A DNA stretch of 64,000 nt from assembly GCF_022179325.1 (NCBI RefSeq), contig NZ_BPQQ01000001.1, positions 1 to 64,000 on the forward strand, written 5' to 3'. Of this stretch, positions 34,838 through 44,342 are shown piece after piece; the first letter of the stretch is position 1; each line of letters opens with the position of its first letter. The notes under the pieces are model-generated. The model saw nothing but the letters and a program-made list of their open reading frames with translations. It made no database searches and was not told where the DNA came from. The position numbers were made by a program, and so were the translations under genes. The stretch comes from Methylobacterium isbiliense (GTDB lineage: Bacteria > Pseudomonadota > Alphaproteobacteria > Rhizobiales > Beijerinckiaceae).

Positions 34838-35047
34838 TCAGCGCAGGTCGGACGCCGGCGGCGACGGGGAGGCGGCCTCGCCCTCGACCCGGTGCAGCCG
34901 GCTCAGCAGCACCAAGAGGTGTCCGGGCAGCGCGGTCTCCTCGGCGGAGAACGGGTTCGTCCGGGCGCGGCGGCGGTCGCGCCGGGAGCGCGACGGGGAT
35001 TGCGGGGGATCTTCCGTCCGAAAGGGCACACGTACTCGCATACGCAT
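34838..35047 (-). CDS. Small basic hypothetical protein
   Basis: 69 residues with an AAGGACG ribosome-binding site before ATG 35047. The N-terminal half is very basic (MRMRVRVPFRTED, RSRRDRRRARTN), followed by ETALPGHLLVLLSRLHRVEGE. The function is not recognisable. The good start signal and lack of a gene on the other strand make it plausible but not secure. Confidence 0.4.
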   Translation of the reverse strand: MRMRVRVPFRTEDPPQSPSRSRRDRRRARTNPFSAEETALPGHLLVLLSRLHRVEGEAASPSPPASDLR

Positions 35048-35224
35048 CGCGCGACGTCCTTCAAGGCCCGGCTTCTTCGCGGCCGGCGCGCCAGTGAACG
35101 CGAATCACCGGCCCCGGTTCCCGCCTTCTGCCGTCGCCGCATGACGCCGTGGTGACGCGACGGCCCGGCGCCCGCCGCGCCCGACGGCTGGCGGGGTTCC
35201 GGTCCGGGTGGTAGACCCCGCGCC

Positions 35225-36148
35225 ATGCTCGAAGGCCTCCCGCCCCACCGCCCGACCCACGTGCTGCGCCTCGACACCGACGAGCGCGCCGCCCGTGCCA
35301 TGACCGACCTGATCGGCGAGGTGTTCGACCCGACCGAGACCGCGGTGGCGGCCTTCGAGGACGAGGACGGCAAGACGTGGCGGCTCGAAGCCTACTTCGC
35401 CGAGCCGCCCGACGAGGAGGCGGTGCGCGAGCTGATCCGGCCGATCGTGGGCGAGGCCGCCGACCGGGCGAGCTTCACGGCCATCGACCAGCAGGACTGG
35501 GTGCGCGCCTCGCTCGACGGCCTGAAGCCGGTGCGGGCCGGCCGGGTCCTCGTGCACGGCGCCCATGATCGCGACCGGGTGCGGCCCAACGACCGCCCGA
35601 TCGAGATCGAGGCCGCGCTCGCCTTCGGCACCGGCCACCACGGCACCACGCTCGGCTGCCTCACGGCCCTGGTGGACGACCTCAAGCGCCGCCGGCCCCG
35701 GCGCGTGCTCGATGTCGGCACCGGTACCGGCATCCTCGGGCTCGCGGCCGCGCGCCTGCTGCGCGCGCGGGTGGTGGCGGGCGACCTCGACCCGGAGGCG
35801 GTGGCCACCGCGCGCAGCAACGCGGCGCTGAACGGACTCAAGCCCTTCGTCAGCCTCTACGAGGCCCCGGGGGTGCGCCACGCGCTGGCGGACCGGGCGC
35901 GGGGCTTCGACCTCGTCTTCGCCAACATCCTGGCCCGGCCGCTGCGGCGCCTCGCCCCCTCGCTGGCCCGGGTGGTGGCGCAGGACGGCACGCTGGTGCT
36001 CTCGGGCCTCATTCCCCGCGACGTGCCGGGCGTGCTCTCGGCCTACGCCGCGCAGGGGTTCCGCCTGTGCCGCCGCCGCACGATCGAGGGCTGGGCGACG
36101 CTGGAGCTGCGCCGCGGCGGCGCGGCGCCCCGGCCTACGCGTCCCTGA
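35225..36148 (+). CDS. prmA: Ribosomal protein L11 methyltransferase
   Basis: 307 residues. The methyltransferase core contains AFGTGHHGTTLGCL, a PrmA marker, and motif I RVLDVGTGTGILGLAAARLL, then VVAGDLDPEAVATARSNAALNG and the substrate loop FDLVFANILARPLRRLAPSLA (NxLA). PrmA methylates L11 lysines and the N-terminus using S-adenosylmethionine. The N-terminal ~110 residues are the L11-recognition domain. Single gene, cytoplasmic. Confidence 0.93.
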   Translation: MLEGLPPHRPTHVLRLDTDERAARAMTDLIGEVFDPTETAVAAFEDEDGKTWRLEAYFAEPPDEEAVRELIRPIVGEAADRASFTAIDQQDWVRASLDGLKPVRAGRVLVHGAHDRDRVRPNDRPIEIEAALAFGTGHHGTTLGCLTALVDDLKRRRPRRVLDVGTGTGILGLAAARLLRARVVAGDLDPEAVATARSNAALNGLKPFVSLYEAPGVRHALADRARGFDLVFANILARPLRRLAPSLARVVAQDGTLVLSGLIPRDVPGVLSAYAAQGFRLCRRRTIEGWATLELRRGGAAPRPTRP

Positions 36149-36181
36149 TCCGGCCGCACCGGCGTCGTCCTGCGGCGGAGG

Positions 36182-36667
36182 CTACCGGATCGAGACCCTG
36201 ACGTCGTACTGGCCGGCGGTGCCGTCCGGATAGATCAGCAGCATCAGGAAGCGGTCGAGGCCCTCGTAGCCCTCCGCCGCCTCGTAGGTGACCTTGAGGC
36301 CCGGGGCCTTCTTTGCGTTGCAGGGTGCGAACGGCGAGGAAGCCGAGTAGCGCGGGAAGGACTGATCCTGCGCGAAGGTCACGCTGCCGTGCTCGGGCTT
36401 CGCGACGAGCCGCGCCACCAGGGGTCCCTGCGTCGAGCAATCCGGGTAGAGCGCCGTGAAGAAGGCGATCGTGCGCGCCTCGTTGACGGGCACCACGCGG
36501 TTGAGGGGCGTCGTCGTGAGTTCGGGGAACTCGGTCGGGGGGGTGGGCCGGGGTGCGGAGGGCGGGGGGACGGGCACCGCCGGGGCGGGCGGGGCGGCCG
36601 GCTGGGCCAGCGCCGGCGCGCCCGCCGCCGCGAGCAGGACGAGCGCCGGGAAACGCGAGGATGCCAC
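36182..36667 (-). CDS. Secreted proline-rich hypothetical protein
   Basis: 161 residues from GTG 36667, which has GGAGG 10 nt upstream. A signal peptide (VASSRFPALVLLAAAGAPALAQ) is followed by a Pro/Ala-rich linker (PAAPPAPAVPVPPPSAPRPTPP) and a ~110-residue domain with two cysteines (LYPDCSTQG, FAPCNAKK) and repeated beta strands (ARLVAKPEHGSVTF). No family recognised; Ig-like or cell-envelope folding is possible. Longer upstream starts would remove the signal peptide from the N-terminus. Confidence 0.65.
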   Translation of the reverse strand: MASSRFPALVLLAAAGAPALAQPAAPPAPAVPVPPPSAPRPTPPTEFPELTTTPLNRVVPVNEARTIAFFTALYPDCSTQGPLVARLVAKPEHGSVTFAQDQSFPRYSASSPFAPCNAKKAPGLKVTYEAAEGYEGLDRFLMLLIYPDGTAGQYDVRVSIR

Positions 36668-36828
36668 GGGTGGAAGGCCTCCGGATGCCGGGCGCACGAT
36701 CCCGCGCCCGTCCGCAAGGTAGGCCGGACCGGGGCCGCGGCCAGCCGCGGGACGGCCTGTGCGTTTTGTCCGGCGATGCGCTACATCGGGCGCCATCGTC
36801 CCCGACCGATTGAGGAAACGGCCCAACG

Positions 36829-38262
36829 ATGTTCCCCGACGTTCAGCTCCACATCGCCGGCCAATGGCGCGGCGGCTCCGCCGGCCAGACCATGCCGATC
36901 CAGAACCCGGCCACCGGCGACACCCTGGCCCAGCTCGCGGTGGCCAGCCGCGCCGACCTCGACGCCGCGCTCGCCGCCGCCGACCGGGGCTTTGCCGCGT
37001 GGCGCAAGGTCTCGGCCTTCGAGCGCAGCAAGGTGCTGCGCAAGGCCGCCGACCTCCTGCGTGCGCGCGCCGACGAGATCGCCCGCATCATGACCCTGGA
37101 ACAGGGCAAGCCGCTGGCCGAGGCCCGCGTCGAGGTCATGGCCGGCGCCGACACGATGGACTGGTTCGCCGAGGAGGGCCGGCGGGCCTACGGCCGGGTG
37201 ATCCCGCCCCGGGCCGAGGGCGTGATGCAGTTCGTGCTGCGCGAGCCGGTGGGGCCGGTGGCGGCCTTCACGCCCTGGAACTTCCCGATCAACCAGGCGG
37301 TGCGCAAGGTCGCGGCCGCGCTCTGCACCGGCTGCTCGGTGATCCTGAAGGGGCCGGAGGACACGCCGGCGAGCTGCGCGGAACTGATCCGGGCGCTGCT
37401 CGACGCGGGCGTGCCGGGCGACGTCGTCGGCCTCGTCTACGGCGACCCGGCGACCATCTCCTCCTACCTGATCCCGCATCCGGTGATCCGGAAGATGTCC
37501 TTCACGGGCTCGACGGCGGTGGGCAAGCAACTCGCGGCGCTCGCCGGCCAGCACATGAAGCGCGCGACGATGGAACTCGGCGGCCACGCCCCGGCGATCG
37601 TCTTCCGCGACGCGGACGTCGCCAAGGCGGTCTCGGTTCTGGGCGCCAACAAGTTCCGCAACGCCGGCCAGGTCTGCGTCGCGCCGACGCGCTTCCTCGT
37701 GCACGATTCGGTCTTCGACAGCTTCGTCGACCGCTTCGTGGGCTTCGCGCAGGACCTCAAGGTCGGCGACGGCCTGCAGGAGGGCGTGAAGATGGGGCCG
37801 CTCGCCCACGGCCGGCGCATCGAGGCGATGGAGGCCTTCGTGGCCGATGCGCAGGACAAGGGCGCGACCCTGCGCACGGGCGGCAAGCGCATCGGCAACC
37901 GCGGCCACTTCTTCGAGCCGACCGTGTTCACCGACGTGCCGCTCGACGCGCGCATCATGAACGAGGAGCCCTTCGGGCCGATCGCCGCGATCCAGCGCTT
38001 CTCGGACGACGAGGAGGCCTTCGCGGAGGCCAACCGCCTGCCCTACGGGCTCGCGGCCTACGCCTATACCCGCTCGGCCGAGACCGCGACGAAGCTCGCC
38101 ACCCGCGTCGAGAGCGGCATGATGTCGATCAACCACCACGGCATCGCCCTGCCCGAGACACCCTTCGGCGGCGTGAAGGATTCCGGCTACGGCAGCGAGG
38201 GCGGCTCGGAAGCGATCGAGGGCTACCTCAACACCCGCTTCGTCACGCAGGCCTCGTTCTGA
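36829..38262 (+). CDS. NAD(P)-dependent aldehyde dehydrogenase (succinate-semialdehyde type)
   Basis: 477 residues of the aldehyde dehydrogenase superfamily. Motifs: [31 protein letters not shown] (NAD(P) loop), [12 protein letters not shown] with catalytic Glu, and the nucleophile Cys in [14 protein letters not shown]. The overall layout is that of succinate-semialdehyde or glutarate-semialdehyde dehydrogenases (GabD-like). It oxidises an aldehyde to the acid; substrate not fixed by sequence. Its 3' end overlaps by 20 nt the end of the protease gene on the opposite strand, and a GC hairpin follows the stop. Confidence 0.9.
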   Translation: MFPDVQLHIAGQWRGGSAGQTMPIQNPATGDTLAQLAVASRADLDAALAAADRGFAAWRKVSAFERSKVLRKAADLLRARADEIARIMTLEQGKPLAEARVEVMAGADTMDWFAEEGRRAYGRVIPPRAEGVMQFVLREPVGPVAAFTPWNFPINQAVRKVAAALCTGCSVILKGPEDTPASCAELIRALLDAGVPGDVVGLVYGDPATISSYLIPHPVIRKMSFTGSTAVGKQLAALAGQHMKRATMELGGHAPAIVFRDADVAKAVSVLGANKFRNAGQVCVAPTRFLVHDSVFDSFVDRFVGFAQDLKVGDGLQEGVKMGPLAHGRRIEAMEAFVADAQDKGATLRTGGKRIGNRGHFFEPTVFTDVPLDARIMNEEPFGPIAAIQRFSDDEEAFAEANRLPYGLAAYAYTRSAETATKLATRVESGMMSINHHGIALPETPFGGVKDSGYGSEGGSEAIEGYLNTRFVTQASF

Positions 38263-39052
38263 TCCGGGCGCGGGGGGCGACAGGCCCCCCGCGTCTGTCG
38301 CGGGCCGCGACCGCCGTCGCCCCGCGCCGGGCCGCCCCGGTCAGCCGCTGGCCGGCCGGGGCGATCACCACGAGGTCGCCGCAGGGGGGCGAGCGGGTGA
38401 TGACCGCGCTCGCCACGCCCCACAGCCGCCCGCCGCCCGTGACCACCGGCCCGCCCGAATCCCCGACGCAGACCCGCGCGCCGACCGCGCGGGCGAGCGT
38501 GAGGCCGCTGCCGGTGACCGCGAGCGGCACGAGGCGCGCGGTCTTGAGCGTGCCGGGCTCGCCCCCCGAGAGGCCGACGCCCGCGATCCGCAGCGGCCCC
38601 GGCAGGCCGCTGGCGCGCGCCAGCGGCACGGGGGCGCGGTCGCGCACCGGCGCGGCGAGGCGCACCACCGCGATGTCGAGGGCGAGGCTCGACAGGTTGA
38701 CCCCGATGTCGTCGTCGCGCTCCACCACGTAGCGGGCGACCGAGGCTGCCCGATAGGCCGGCCGCACCGGGCGGCTGCCGCGGTAGAACATCACCGCCGC
38801 CCCGAGCGGGTTGTCGCCGACGCAATGCGCGGCCGTGAGCACCAGGCTGGGGGCGATCAGCACGCCCGAGCAGCGGGTGAGGTTGACCTTGTCGTCGTCC
38901 TCGTCGGAGCGGCCGAGCGTGCCCACCGCCACCGTGGCCCGCGTCAGCGCATCGCGCCCGCCCGCCATCGCGCCGCCCTCGATCGCCTGCGCCGGGAGGC
39001 CCGCCGCCGCCAGCAGCACCGCGCCCAGCAATCCTCGCGTCCAGCCCTTCAT
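38243..39052 (-). CDS. Trypsin-like serine protease (S1 family)
   Basis: 269 residues from ATG 39052, beginning a signal peptide ([23 protein letters not shown]) and leading to [14 protein letters not shown]. The triad is visible: His in [12 protein letters not shown], Asp in [11 protein letters not shown], Ser in [12 protein letters not shown]. The N-terminal I-E-G-G resembles an activation start, but no clear propeptide is present. Secreted to the periplasm or outside. The Pro/Arg-rich last 30 residues run into the convergent dehydrogenase gene. Confidence 0.85.
   Translation of the reverse strand: MKGWTRGLLGAVLLAAAGLPAQAIEGGAMAGGRDALTRATVAVGTLGRSDEDDDKVNLTRCSGVLIAPSLVLTAAHCVGDNPLGAAVMFYRGSRPVRPAYRAASVARYVVERDDDIGVNLSSLALDIAVVRLAAPVRDRAPVPLARASGLPGPLRIAGVGLSGGEPGTLKTARLVPLAVTGSGLTLARAVGARVCVGDSGGPVVTGGGRLWGVASAVITRSPPCGDLVVIAPAGQRLTGAARRGATAVAARDRRGGPVAPRARIRTRPA
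38269..38293 (+). terminator. GC hairpin after the aldehyde dehydrogenase
   Basis: A perfect 9-bp stem CGCGGGGGG (38269-38277) with CCCCCCGCG (38285-38293) and a 7-nt loop sits 6 nt after the dehydrogenase stop, followed by TCTGTC. It lies inside the 3' coding end of the protease gene on the other strand. No strong T run, so function is probable rather than sure. Confidence 0.45.
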
Positions 39053-39230
39053 CCGCCGCCGCTCCCGCCTGCCCGACCGTCGATCTCGCGCTCTCTGTGT
39101 CGACGGGGATGCCGCCCCGTTCAACCGGTCGCGCTGCCGCACGGCGACGAACCGTCAGGCTGGCGTCGCGGCGGCTCTGCGGTCATAGGGTAGCTCAGGG
39201 GAAGCGGGTGAAGGAGGCGCAGGGCGCGTG

Positions 39231-40313
39231 ATGGGCGAGACCGAGACCGGCGCGCGGGCGATGCGGCCCGTGCTGCGCGTGCTCGGGGGCGAGGCGCTGA
39301 CGCCGCCCCCGGCCTGGATGATGCGGCAAGCCGGCCGCTACCTGCCCGAGTACCGGGAGCTGCGGGCCAAGGCGGGCTCGTTCCTCGACCTGTGCTACAC
39401 GCCCGACTTCGCCGCCGAGGTGACGCTCCAGCCGATCCGCCGCTTCGGCTTCGAGGCGGCGATCCTGTTCTCGGACATCCTCGTGGTGCCCCACGCCCTC
39501 GGCCAGGGCGTGCGCTTCGTGGAAGGGGAGGGGCCGCGCCTCGATCCCGTCGCGGACCGGGCGGAGATCGAGGCCCTGCGCGAGCCCGGCGACGCCCGGA
39601 TCATGGCCCATCTCGGGCCGGTCTTCGAGACGGTGTCGCGCGTGCGGGCGGCGCTGCCGCGCGAGACCACGCTGCTCGGCTTCTGCGGCGCGCCCTGGAC
39701 GGTGGCGAGCTACATGATCGGCGGGCGCGGCACGCCGGACCTCGCCCCCGCCCGTGGCCTCGCGGCGCGCGACCCCGCCCTCCTCGACGCGCTGCTCAAC
39801 CGGCTGGTCACGGTCTCGGTCGAGTACCTCGCCCGCCAGCTCGAGGCCGGGGCCGACGCGGTGCAGATCTTCGAGAGCCACGCGGGTGCGCTGCCGGCGC
39901 TGCCGGCCGGGGAGACGGGCGATGCGCTCGCGCGCTTCAGCTTCCGGCCGATCGCCCGGATGGTCGCGGGCCTGCGCGCCCGGGTCCCGGGCGCCCGGGT
40001 GATCGTGTTTCCCCGCGGCTCGGGGCTCGACGGGCATGTCCGCGCGCTCGCCGAGACGGGCGCCGACGCGGTCGGGGTCGACTGGGACGTCGACCTCGCA
40101 TCCGTGCGCGCCCGCCTGCCGGCCGCGGCGGTGACGCAGGGCAACCTCTCGCCCGAGACCCTGATCGAGGGCGGCGCGGCCCTGGACGCCGCGGTCGACG
40201 CGATCCTGGCCGCCACCGCCGGGCACCCGCACGTGTTCAACCTCGGCCACGGCATCACCCCGCAGACGCCCATCCCCCATGTCGAGCGCATGCTCGCGCG
40301 GCTGAGGTCCTGA
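39231..40313 (+). CDS. hemE: Uroporphyrinogen decarboxylase
   Basis: 360 residues. The active-site loop PAWMMRQAGRYLPEYRELRAKAGSFLDLCYTPDFAAEVTLQPIRRF holds the conserved Arg pair and is unmistakable, with FSDILVVPHALGQ, GFCGAPWTVASYMIGG and FNLGHGITPQTP further on. It removes four carboxyl groups from uroporphyrinogen III to give coproporphyrinogen III in heme/chlorin synthesis. GTG 39228 directly upstream is an alternative start. Its stop overlaps the hemJ start (TGATG), making a heme gene pair. Confidence 0.96.
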   Translation: MGETETGARAMRPVLRVLGGEALTPPPAWMMRQAGRYLPEYRELRAKAGSFLDLCYTPDFAAEVTLQPIRRFGFEAAILFSDILVVPHALGQGVRFVEGEGPRLDPVADRAEIEALREPGDARIMAHLGPVFETVSRVRAALPRETTLLGFCGAPWTVASYMIGGRGTPDLAPARGLAARDPALLDALLNRLVTVSVEYLARQLEAGADAVQIFESHAGALPALPAGETGDALARFSFRPIARMVAGLRARVPGARVIVFPRGSGLDGHVRALAETGADAVGVDWDVDLASVRARLPAAAVTQGNLSPETLIEGGAALDAAVDAILAATAGHPHVFNLGHGITPQTPIPHVERMLARLRS

Positions 40314-40738
40314 TGCTCTATCTCTGGATCAAGGCCGGCCACGTGGTGGCGATCATCGCCTGGATGGCCGCCATGCTCTACCTGCCGCGCCTGTTCGTCT
40401 ATCACAGCGCCCTGCCGGCCGGGTCGCCGCAGGGCGAGACCTTCAAGGTGATGGAGCGTCGCCTGCTGAAGGCGATCATGACCCCCGCGATGATCGCCAC
40501 CTGGGTGCTCGGGATCGCGCTCGTGGTGATGAGCGGCGCCTACACGCAGGGCTGGATGCACGCCAAGTTCGCGCTGGTCCTCGCCATGAGCGGCCTGCAC
40601 GGCTGGTTCGCGCGCATGGTCAAGGACTTCGCGGCCGACCGCAACGCGCGCGCGCCGCGTTTCTTCCGCATCGTCAACGAGGTGCCGACGCTCCTGATGA
40701 TCGCCATCGTGATCCTGGTGATCGTGAAGCCGTTCTGA
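40313..40738 (+). CDS. hemJ: Protoporphyrinogen IX oxidase HemJ
   Basis: 141 residues with four hydrophobic segments, the size and layout of HemJ. The invariant N-terminal His is in WIKAGHVVAIIAWMAAMLYLPRLFVYH and the later conserved MHAKFALVLAMSGLHGWF and RFFRIVNEVPTLLMIAIV segments are present. It is the inner-membrane heme-binding oxidase for the penultimate heme step in bacteria without HemG/HemY. Overlaps hemE by 1 nt. Confidence 0.93.
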   Translation: MLYLWIKAGHVVAIIAWMAAMLYLPRLFVYHSALPAGSPQGETFKVMERRLLKAIMTPAMIATWVLGIALVVMSGAYTQGWMHAKFALVLAMSGLHGWFARMVKDFAADRNARAPRFFRIVNEVPTLLMIAIVILVIVKPF

Positions 40739-40749
40739 GACGCCGAGCC

Positions 40750-41634
40750 ATGACCGCCATCGAGACCCGCCGCCTGACCCTCGCACTGCCCTCCGGCCCG
40801 GTGACCATCGGCTGCGACGTGTTCGGGGAGGGTCCCGACGCGCTGCTCCTGCCGGCGCTGTCCTCCATCGCCACCCGCGAGGAGATGCGCCCGCTGGCCG
40901 AGGCCCTCCCCGGCTTCCGCTGCCATGTGCCGGACTGGCCGGGCTTCGGGGCGGAGCCGCGGGCGCGGCTGCCGCTCTCGCCGGCCGCGCTGCACAGCTT
41001 TCTCGACGCGCTGCTCGCCGCCCTGCCGGGACCCTACGCGCTGGGGATCGGGGCCGGGCACGCGGCGGGCTACCTGCTGGCGGCGGCGCGCCGGCATCCG
41101 GGGACATTCGGGCGCCTCGTCCTCGTCGCGCCGACCTGGCGCGGGCCGCTGCCGACCGCGATGGGCGAGGCGCGCCGCCCGCTCTTCGGGCGCCTGCGCC
41201 GGGCCGTGGAGGCGCCGGTCCTCGGCCACCTCCTCTACAGGATCAATCTCAGCACGCCGGTCATCGCCCGGATGATGCGCGCCCACGTCTACGCGGATCC
41301 GGCCCGGGTCACGCCCGATCTGCTCGCCGACAAGGCCCGGGTGGCGCGCCAGCCGGGCGCCCGCTTCGGCACCGCGGCCTTCGTCACCGGCGGCCTCGAT
41401 CCGGTCGAGACCCGCGCGGAGTTCCTCACCCTGTTCGGACCGGGCCTGCCGCCGGTGCTGGTGCTGCGCCCGGACAAGGCCCCCCGCCGCTCCGGCGCCG
41501 AGATGGATGCGCTCGCCGCCGCCCCGGGCGTCGCGACCGCCCGGGTCCCGGGCGCGCTGGCGGCCCACGAGGAGCACGCCGAGGCCGTGGCGGCTGCGAT
41601 CCTGACGGGGGGGCACCCCGAGGCAGGGTCCTAG
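40750..41634 (+). CDS. Alpha/beta-hydrolase fold protein lacking the usual nucleophile
   Basis: 294 residues. The fold is clear from VPDWPGFGAEP (oxyanion-side loop), the nucleophile-elbow position LGIGAGHAAGYLLAAARRHP and the C-terminal His in AAHEEHAEAVAAAI. At the elbow the pattern GxSxG reads G99-I-G101-A-G103, so glycine replaces the serine. It may be non-hydrolytic or use another residue. It starts 11 nt after hemJ and converges on the Mrp operon, whose last gene overlaps its stop by 4 nt. Confidence 0.75.
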   Translation: MTAIETRRLTLALPSGPVTIGCDVFGEGPDALLLPALSSIATREEMRPLAEALPGFRCHVPDWPGFGAEPRARLPLSPAALHSFLDALLAALPGPYALGIGAGHAAGYLLAAARRHPGTFGRLVLVAPTWRGPLPTAMGEARRPLFGRLRRAVEAPVLGHLLYRINLSTPVIARMMRAHVYADPARVTPDLLADKARVARQPGARFGTAAFVTGGLDPVETRAEFLTLFGPGLPPVLVLRPDKAPRRSGAEMDALAAAPGVATARVPGALAAHEEHAEAVAAAILTGGHPEAGS

Positions 41635-41969
41635 GGCTCGGGCGGTGCGCCCGGGTGGCCTTCGGCCCGGTCGCGGTAGGCGGCCGCGCGGCCGAGGAGC
41701 AGCAGGGTCACGGGCGTCGTCACGATCACGAACAGGGCGATGAGCCCGTCGCGCAGCACCACCCGCCCCTCCGCGACCGAGAAGAACAGCGACGAGGCCG
41801 CCACCACCAGGAACAGGCCCAGCGTCGCGCACAGGGACGGCGCGTGGACCCGCTCGTAGAAATGCGACAGGCGCACGAGGCCGAGCGCCCCGACGAAGGA
41901 GACCGCCGCTCCCGCGAGCGCGAGGCCGACCACGAGGCAGGCCGCCCAGACCGGCAGGTCGGCGCTCAC
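41631..41969 (-). CDS. mnhG: Mrp antiporter subunit G
   Basis: 112 residues from GTG 41969, overlapping the stop of subunit F by 4 nt. Three hydrophobic helices and the motif LGLVRLSHFYERVHAPSLCATLG are typical of MnhG/MrpG/PhaG. It belongs to the inner-membrane Na+/H+ antiporter complex and is the last gene of the operon. Confidence 0.92.
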   Translation of the reverse strand: MSADLPVWAACLVVGLALAGAAVSFVGALGLVRLSHFYERVHAPSLCATLGLFLVVAASSLFFSVAEGRVVLRDGLIALFVIVTTPVTLLLLGRAAAYRDRAEGHPGAPPEP

Positions 41970-42262
41970 CGGATCACCTCGCCCTGCATCAGGAACTTGG
42001 CGAGCGCCACCGTGGCGGTGAAGCCGACGAGACCGATGATCAGGGCGGCCTCGAAGGCGAGGCCGCTGCCCTGGCGCATGCCCAGCACCAGGATCAGCAG
42101 CAGGCCGTTGACGTAGAGGGCATCGAGCGCGAGCACCCGGTCCTGGGCGCGGGGGCCGCGCAGCATCCGCCACGCGCAGAGGGTCATGGCCAGCACGAGG
42201 AGCACGGCCGCGAGGGCCAGCCCCCAGGAGAGAATCAGGCTGGTCAGGGGCAGGGGGCTCAC
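41966..42262 (-). CDS. mnhF: Mrp antiporter subunit F
   Basis: 98 residues from GTG 42262, overlapping subunit E by 4 nt. Hydrophobic with the family motif CAWRMLRGPRAQDRVLALDALYVNGLLLILVLGMRQG. Small subunit of the Mrp complex with three membrane helices. Confidence 0.92.
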   Translation of the reverse strand: MSPLPLTSLILSWGLALAAVLLVLAMTLCAWRMLRGPRAQDRVLALDALYVNGLLLILVLGMRQGSGLAFEAALIIGLVGFTATVALAKFLMQGEVIR

Positions 42263-42753
42263 GGGAAGATCTCCAGCAGCAGGCCCTCGTAGCGTGCCTT
42301 GATCCGGGCCGGCCAGTCGGCCTCGTCGAGGTCGAGCACGTGCAGGAGCAGCCGTCCGGTCCGCGGATCGTGCTGGACCCAGAGCGTCCCGGGGGCACTG
42401 GTGAGGATGATGGCAAGCGCCGTCAGCCCGGCGCGACTGGTGATGGCGAGCGGCACGTGCACGAAGCCGCTGCGCCGCTCGCCCGGGCGAAGGCCCAGGA
42501 TGACCCGGCCGACCGCGATGTTGGACTGCACCACGTCCGCCGCCACGCGGCCGGCGAGGACGAGGAGCGCGCGGGGCGCGCGCACCCGCAGGGGCTCCGG
42601 CCGCAGCGCCCGCAGGCTGAGCGGCACGAGAAGCCCGACCGCGAGCGCGAGGAGCCCGGTCCCCGGGGTGACCGGCGCGTTGAGGAGGAGCCACATCAGC
42701 GCGAGGCCGAAGGACAGCAGGGGATGGGGCAGGAGCCGCGCGAGCCGCCTCAC
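42259..42753 (-). CDS. mnhE: Mrp antiporter subunit E
   Basis: 164 residues from GTG 42753, overlapping the subunit D stop by 4 nt. Two N-terminal membrane helices precede the cytoplasmic part with the motif VAADVVQSNIAVGRVILGLRPGERRSGFVHVPL and ILTSAPGTLWVQHDPRTGRLLLHVLD, both diagnostic of MnhE. Confidence 0.92.
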   Translation of the reverse strand: MRRLARLLPHPLLSFGLALMWLLLNAPVTPGTGLLALAVGLLVPLSLRALRPEPLRVRAPRALLVLAGRVAADVVQSNIAVGRVILGLRPGERRSGFVHVPLAITSRAGLTALAIILTSAPGTLWVQHDPRTGRLLLHVLDLDEADWPARIKARYEGLLLEIFP

Positions 42754-44342
42754 CGGGCCGTCTCCCGCAGCACCGCATCGACGTAGCCCGCCGGGCTCGC
42801 GAGCCAGCGCGCCGTCGCCTCGGCATAGGCCAGGGCCGGCCCGCCCCACAGGCTGAGCGCGAGGCAGCCCGCGACGAGGCCCGCCAGCGCCGCGGCCTCG
42901 GCGGTCCGCAGGGCGGGCGAGGGCCCCTCCAACGGGACCCAGAAGTTGAAGATGCCGAAGCGCAGGAGCGGGATCAGCGTGCCGAGCCCCGACAGCAGCA
43001 GCGCGCCGACGAGGAGCCAGGACGAGGCCGCGACCGGGCCTGCGGGGGCCGCGGCCCCGGCCAGCCCGGAGAGGATCGCGAGCTTGCCGATGAAGCCCGC
43101 GAGCGGCGGCAGACCCGCCAGCATCAGCGCGCAGACGAGGTAGGCCGCTCCCAGGAGCGCGACGATCGCCGGGATGTCGAGGGCGACCACGGTGTCGTCG
43201 TCCTCGAACGGATCGAGGTCCTCGTCGTCGAACACCGCCTCGGTGGCGGAGGCCGCCGGATCGCGCCCGCGCTGGAGGATCTCGGCGAGGAGGAAGAGGG
43301 TGGCGGCCGCCAGCGTCGAGCCGGCGAGATAGAACAGCGCGCCCGACACCGCCGCGGCGCTGCCGGACCCGAGCGCCGCCAGCACCGTGCCCGAGGAGAT
43401 CATCACGGCGAAGCCCGCAGCCCTTGCGAGGTCCCGCGCGGCGAGGAGGCCGAAGGTGCCGAAGGCCAGGGTGGCGATGCCGCCGGCGAGCAGCCACTGC
43501 GCCCCGAACCCGGCCGAGGCGCCGCTCTCCGCCCCGAACAGCAGCAGGCTCAGCCGCACCACGACGTAGACCCCGACCTTGCTCAGGATCGACAGGATGG
43601 CCGCCGCAGGCGCGCTCGCCGCCGCGTAGGCCGGGGGCAGCCAGAACCCGAGCGGCCACAGGCTCGACTTGATCAGGAAGGTCACGCCCAGGAAGGCGGC
43701 CCCGACCTCGAACAGCGAGCGCTCGGCCGGGCCGAGGAGCGGCAGGCGCCGGGCGAGGTCGGCCATCGAGAGGGTGCCGGTATTGGCGTAGACGAGGCTG
43801 ACGCCGATCAGGAAGAACAGCGACGCCACGAGGTTCACGGCGATGTAGGCGAGCCCCGCGCGGATGCGCGCGGCGCCCGAGCCGTGCAGCACCAGCCCGT
43901 AGGAGGCGGCCAGCATCACCTCGAAGAACACGAACAGGTTGAACAGGTCCCCGGTGAGGAAGGCGCCGTTGACGCCCATCAGCAGCAGCAGGAATAGGGC
44001 GTGGAAGCGCGGCCCGGCCCGGTTCCAGCGCGACAGCGCGTAGACGAGGGCGCAGAGGCCGAGCACACTCGCGAGCACCAGCATCCCCGCCGAGAGCCTG
44101 TCGACGACCAGCACGATGCCGTAGGGCGCCGGCCAGTCCCCGAGCCGGTAGGCGAGGGCGCCGGGGGCCGCCGCGGCGGCGAGCAGGAGCCAGACCGCGA
44201 TGGCGAGCAGCGCCAGCGCGGTGGCGACGCTGACGCCCGCCTTCAGGGCGTGGCGCCGCTCGTCGAGGAGGAGCAGCGCGCCCGAGACCGCGAGCGGCAG
44301 CACGACCGGCGCCACGATCAGATGGTCGGCGGGCAGGCTCAT
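42750..44342 (-). CDS. mnhD: Mrp antiporter subunit D
   Basis: 530 residues with about 14 hydrophobic segments. Homologous to complex I subunits NuoN/M (proton-pumping Mrp module); GVNGAFLTGDLFNLFVFFEVMLAASYGLVLHG carries the key membrane-embedded Glu. The start overlaps subunit C by 4 nt. With subunit A it forms the ion-translocating core. Confidence 0.95.
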   Translation of the reverse strand: MSLPADHLIVAPVVLPLAVSGALLLLDERRHALKAGVSVATALALLAIAVWLLLAAAAAPGALAYRLGDWPAPYGIVLVVDRLSAGMLVLASVLGLCALVYALSRWNRAGPRFHALFLLLLMGVNGAFLTGDLFNLFVFFEVMLAASYGLVLHGSGAARIRAGLAYIAVNLVASLFFLIGVSLVYANTGTLSMADLARRLPLLGPAERSLFEVGAAFLGVTFLIKSSLWPLGFWLPPAYAAASAPAAAILSILSKVGVYVVVRLSLLLFGAESGASAGFGAQWLLAGGIATLAFGTFGLLAARDLARAAGFAVMISSGTVLAALGSGSAAAVSGALFYLAGSTLAAATLFLLAEILQRGRDPAASATEAVFDDEDLDPFEDDDTVVALDIPAIVALLGAAYLVCALMLAGLPPLAGFIGKLAILSGLAGAAAPAGPVAASSWLLVGALLLSGLGTLIPLLRFGIFNFWVPLEGPSPALRTAEAAALAGLVAGCLALSLWGGPALAYAEATARWLASPAGYVDAVLRETAR

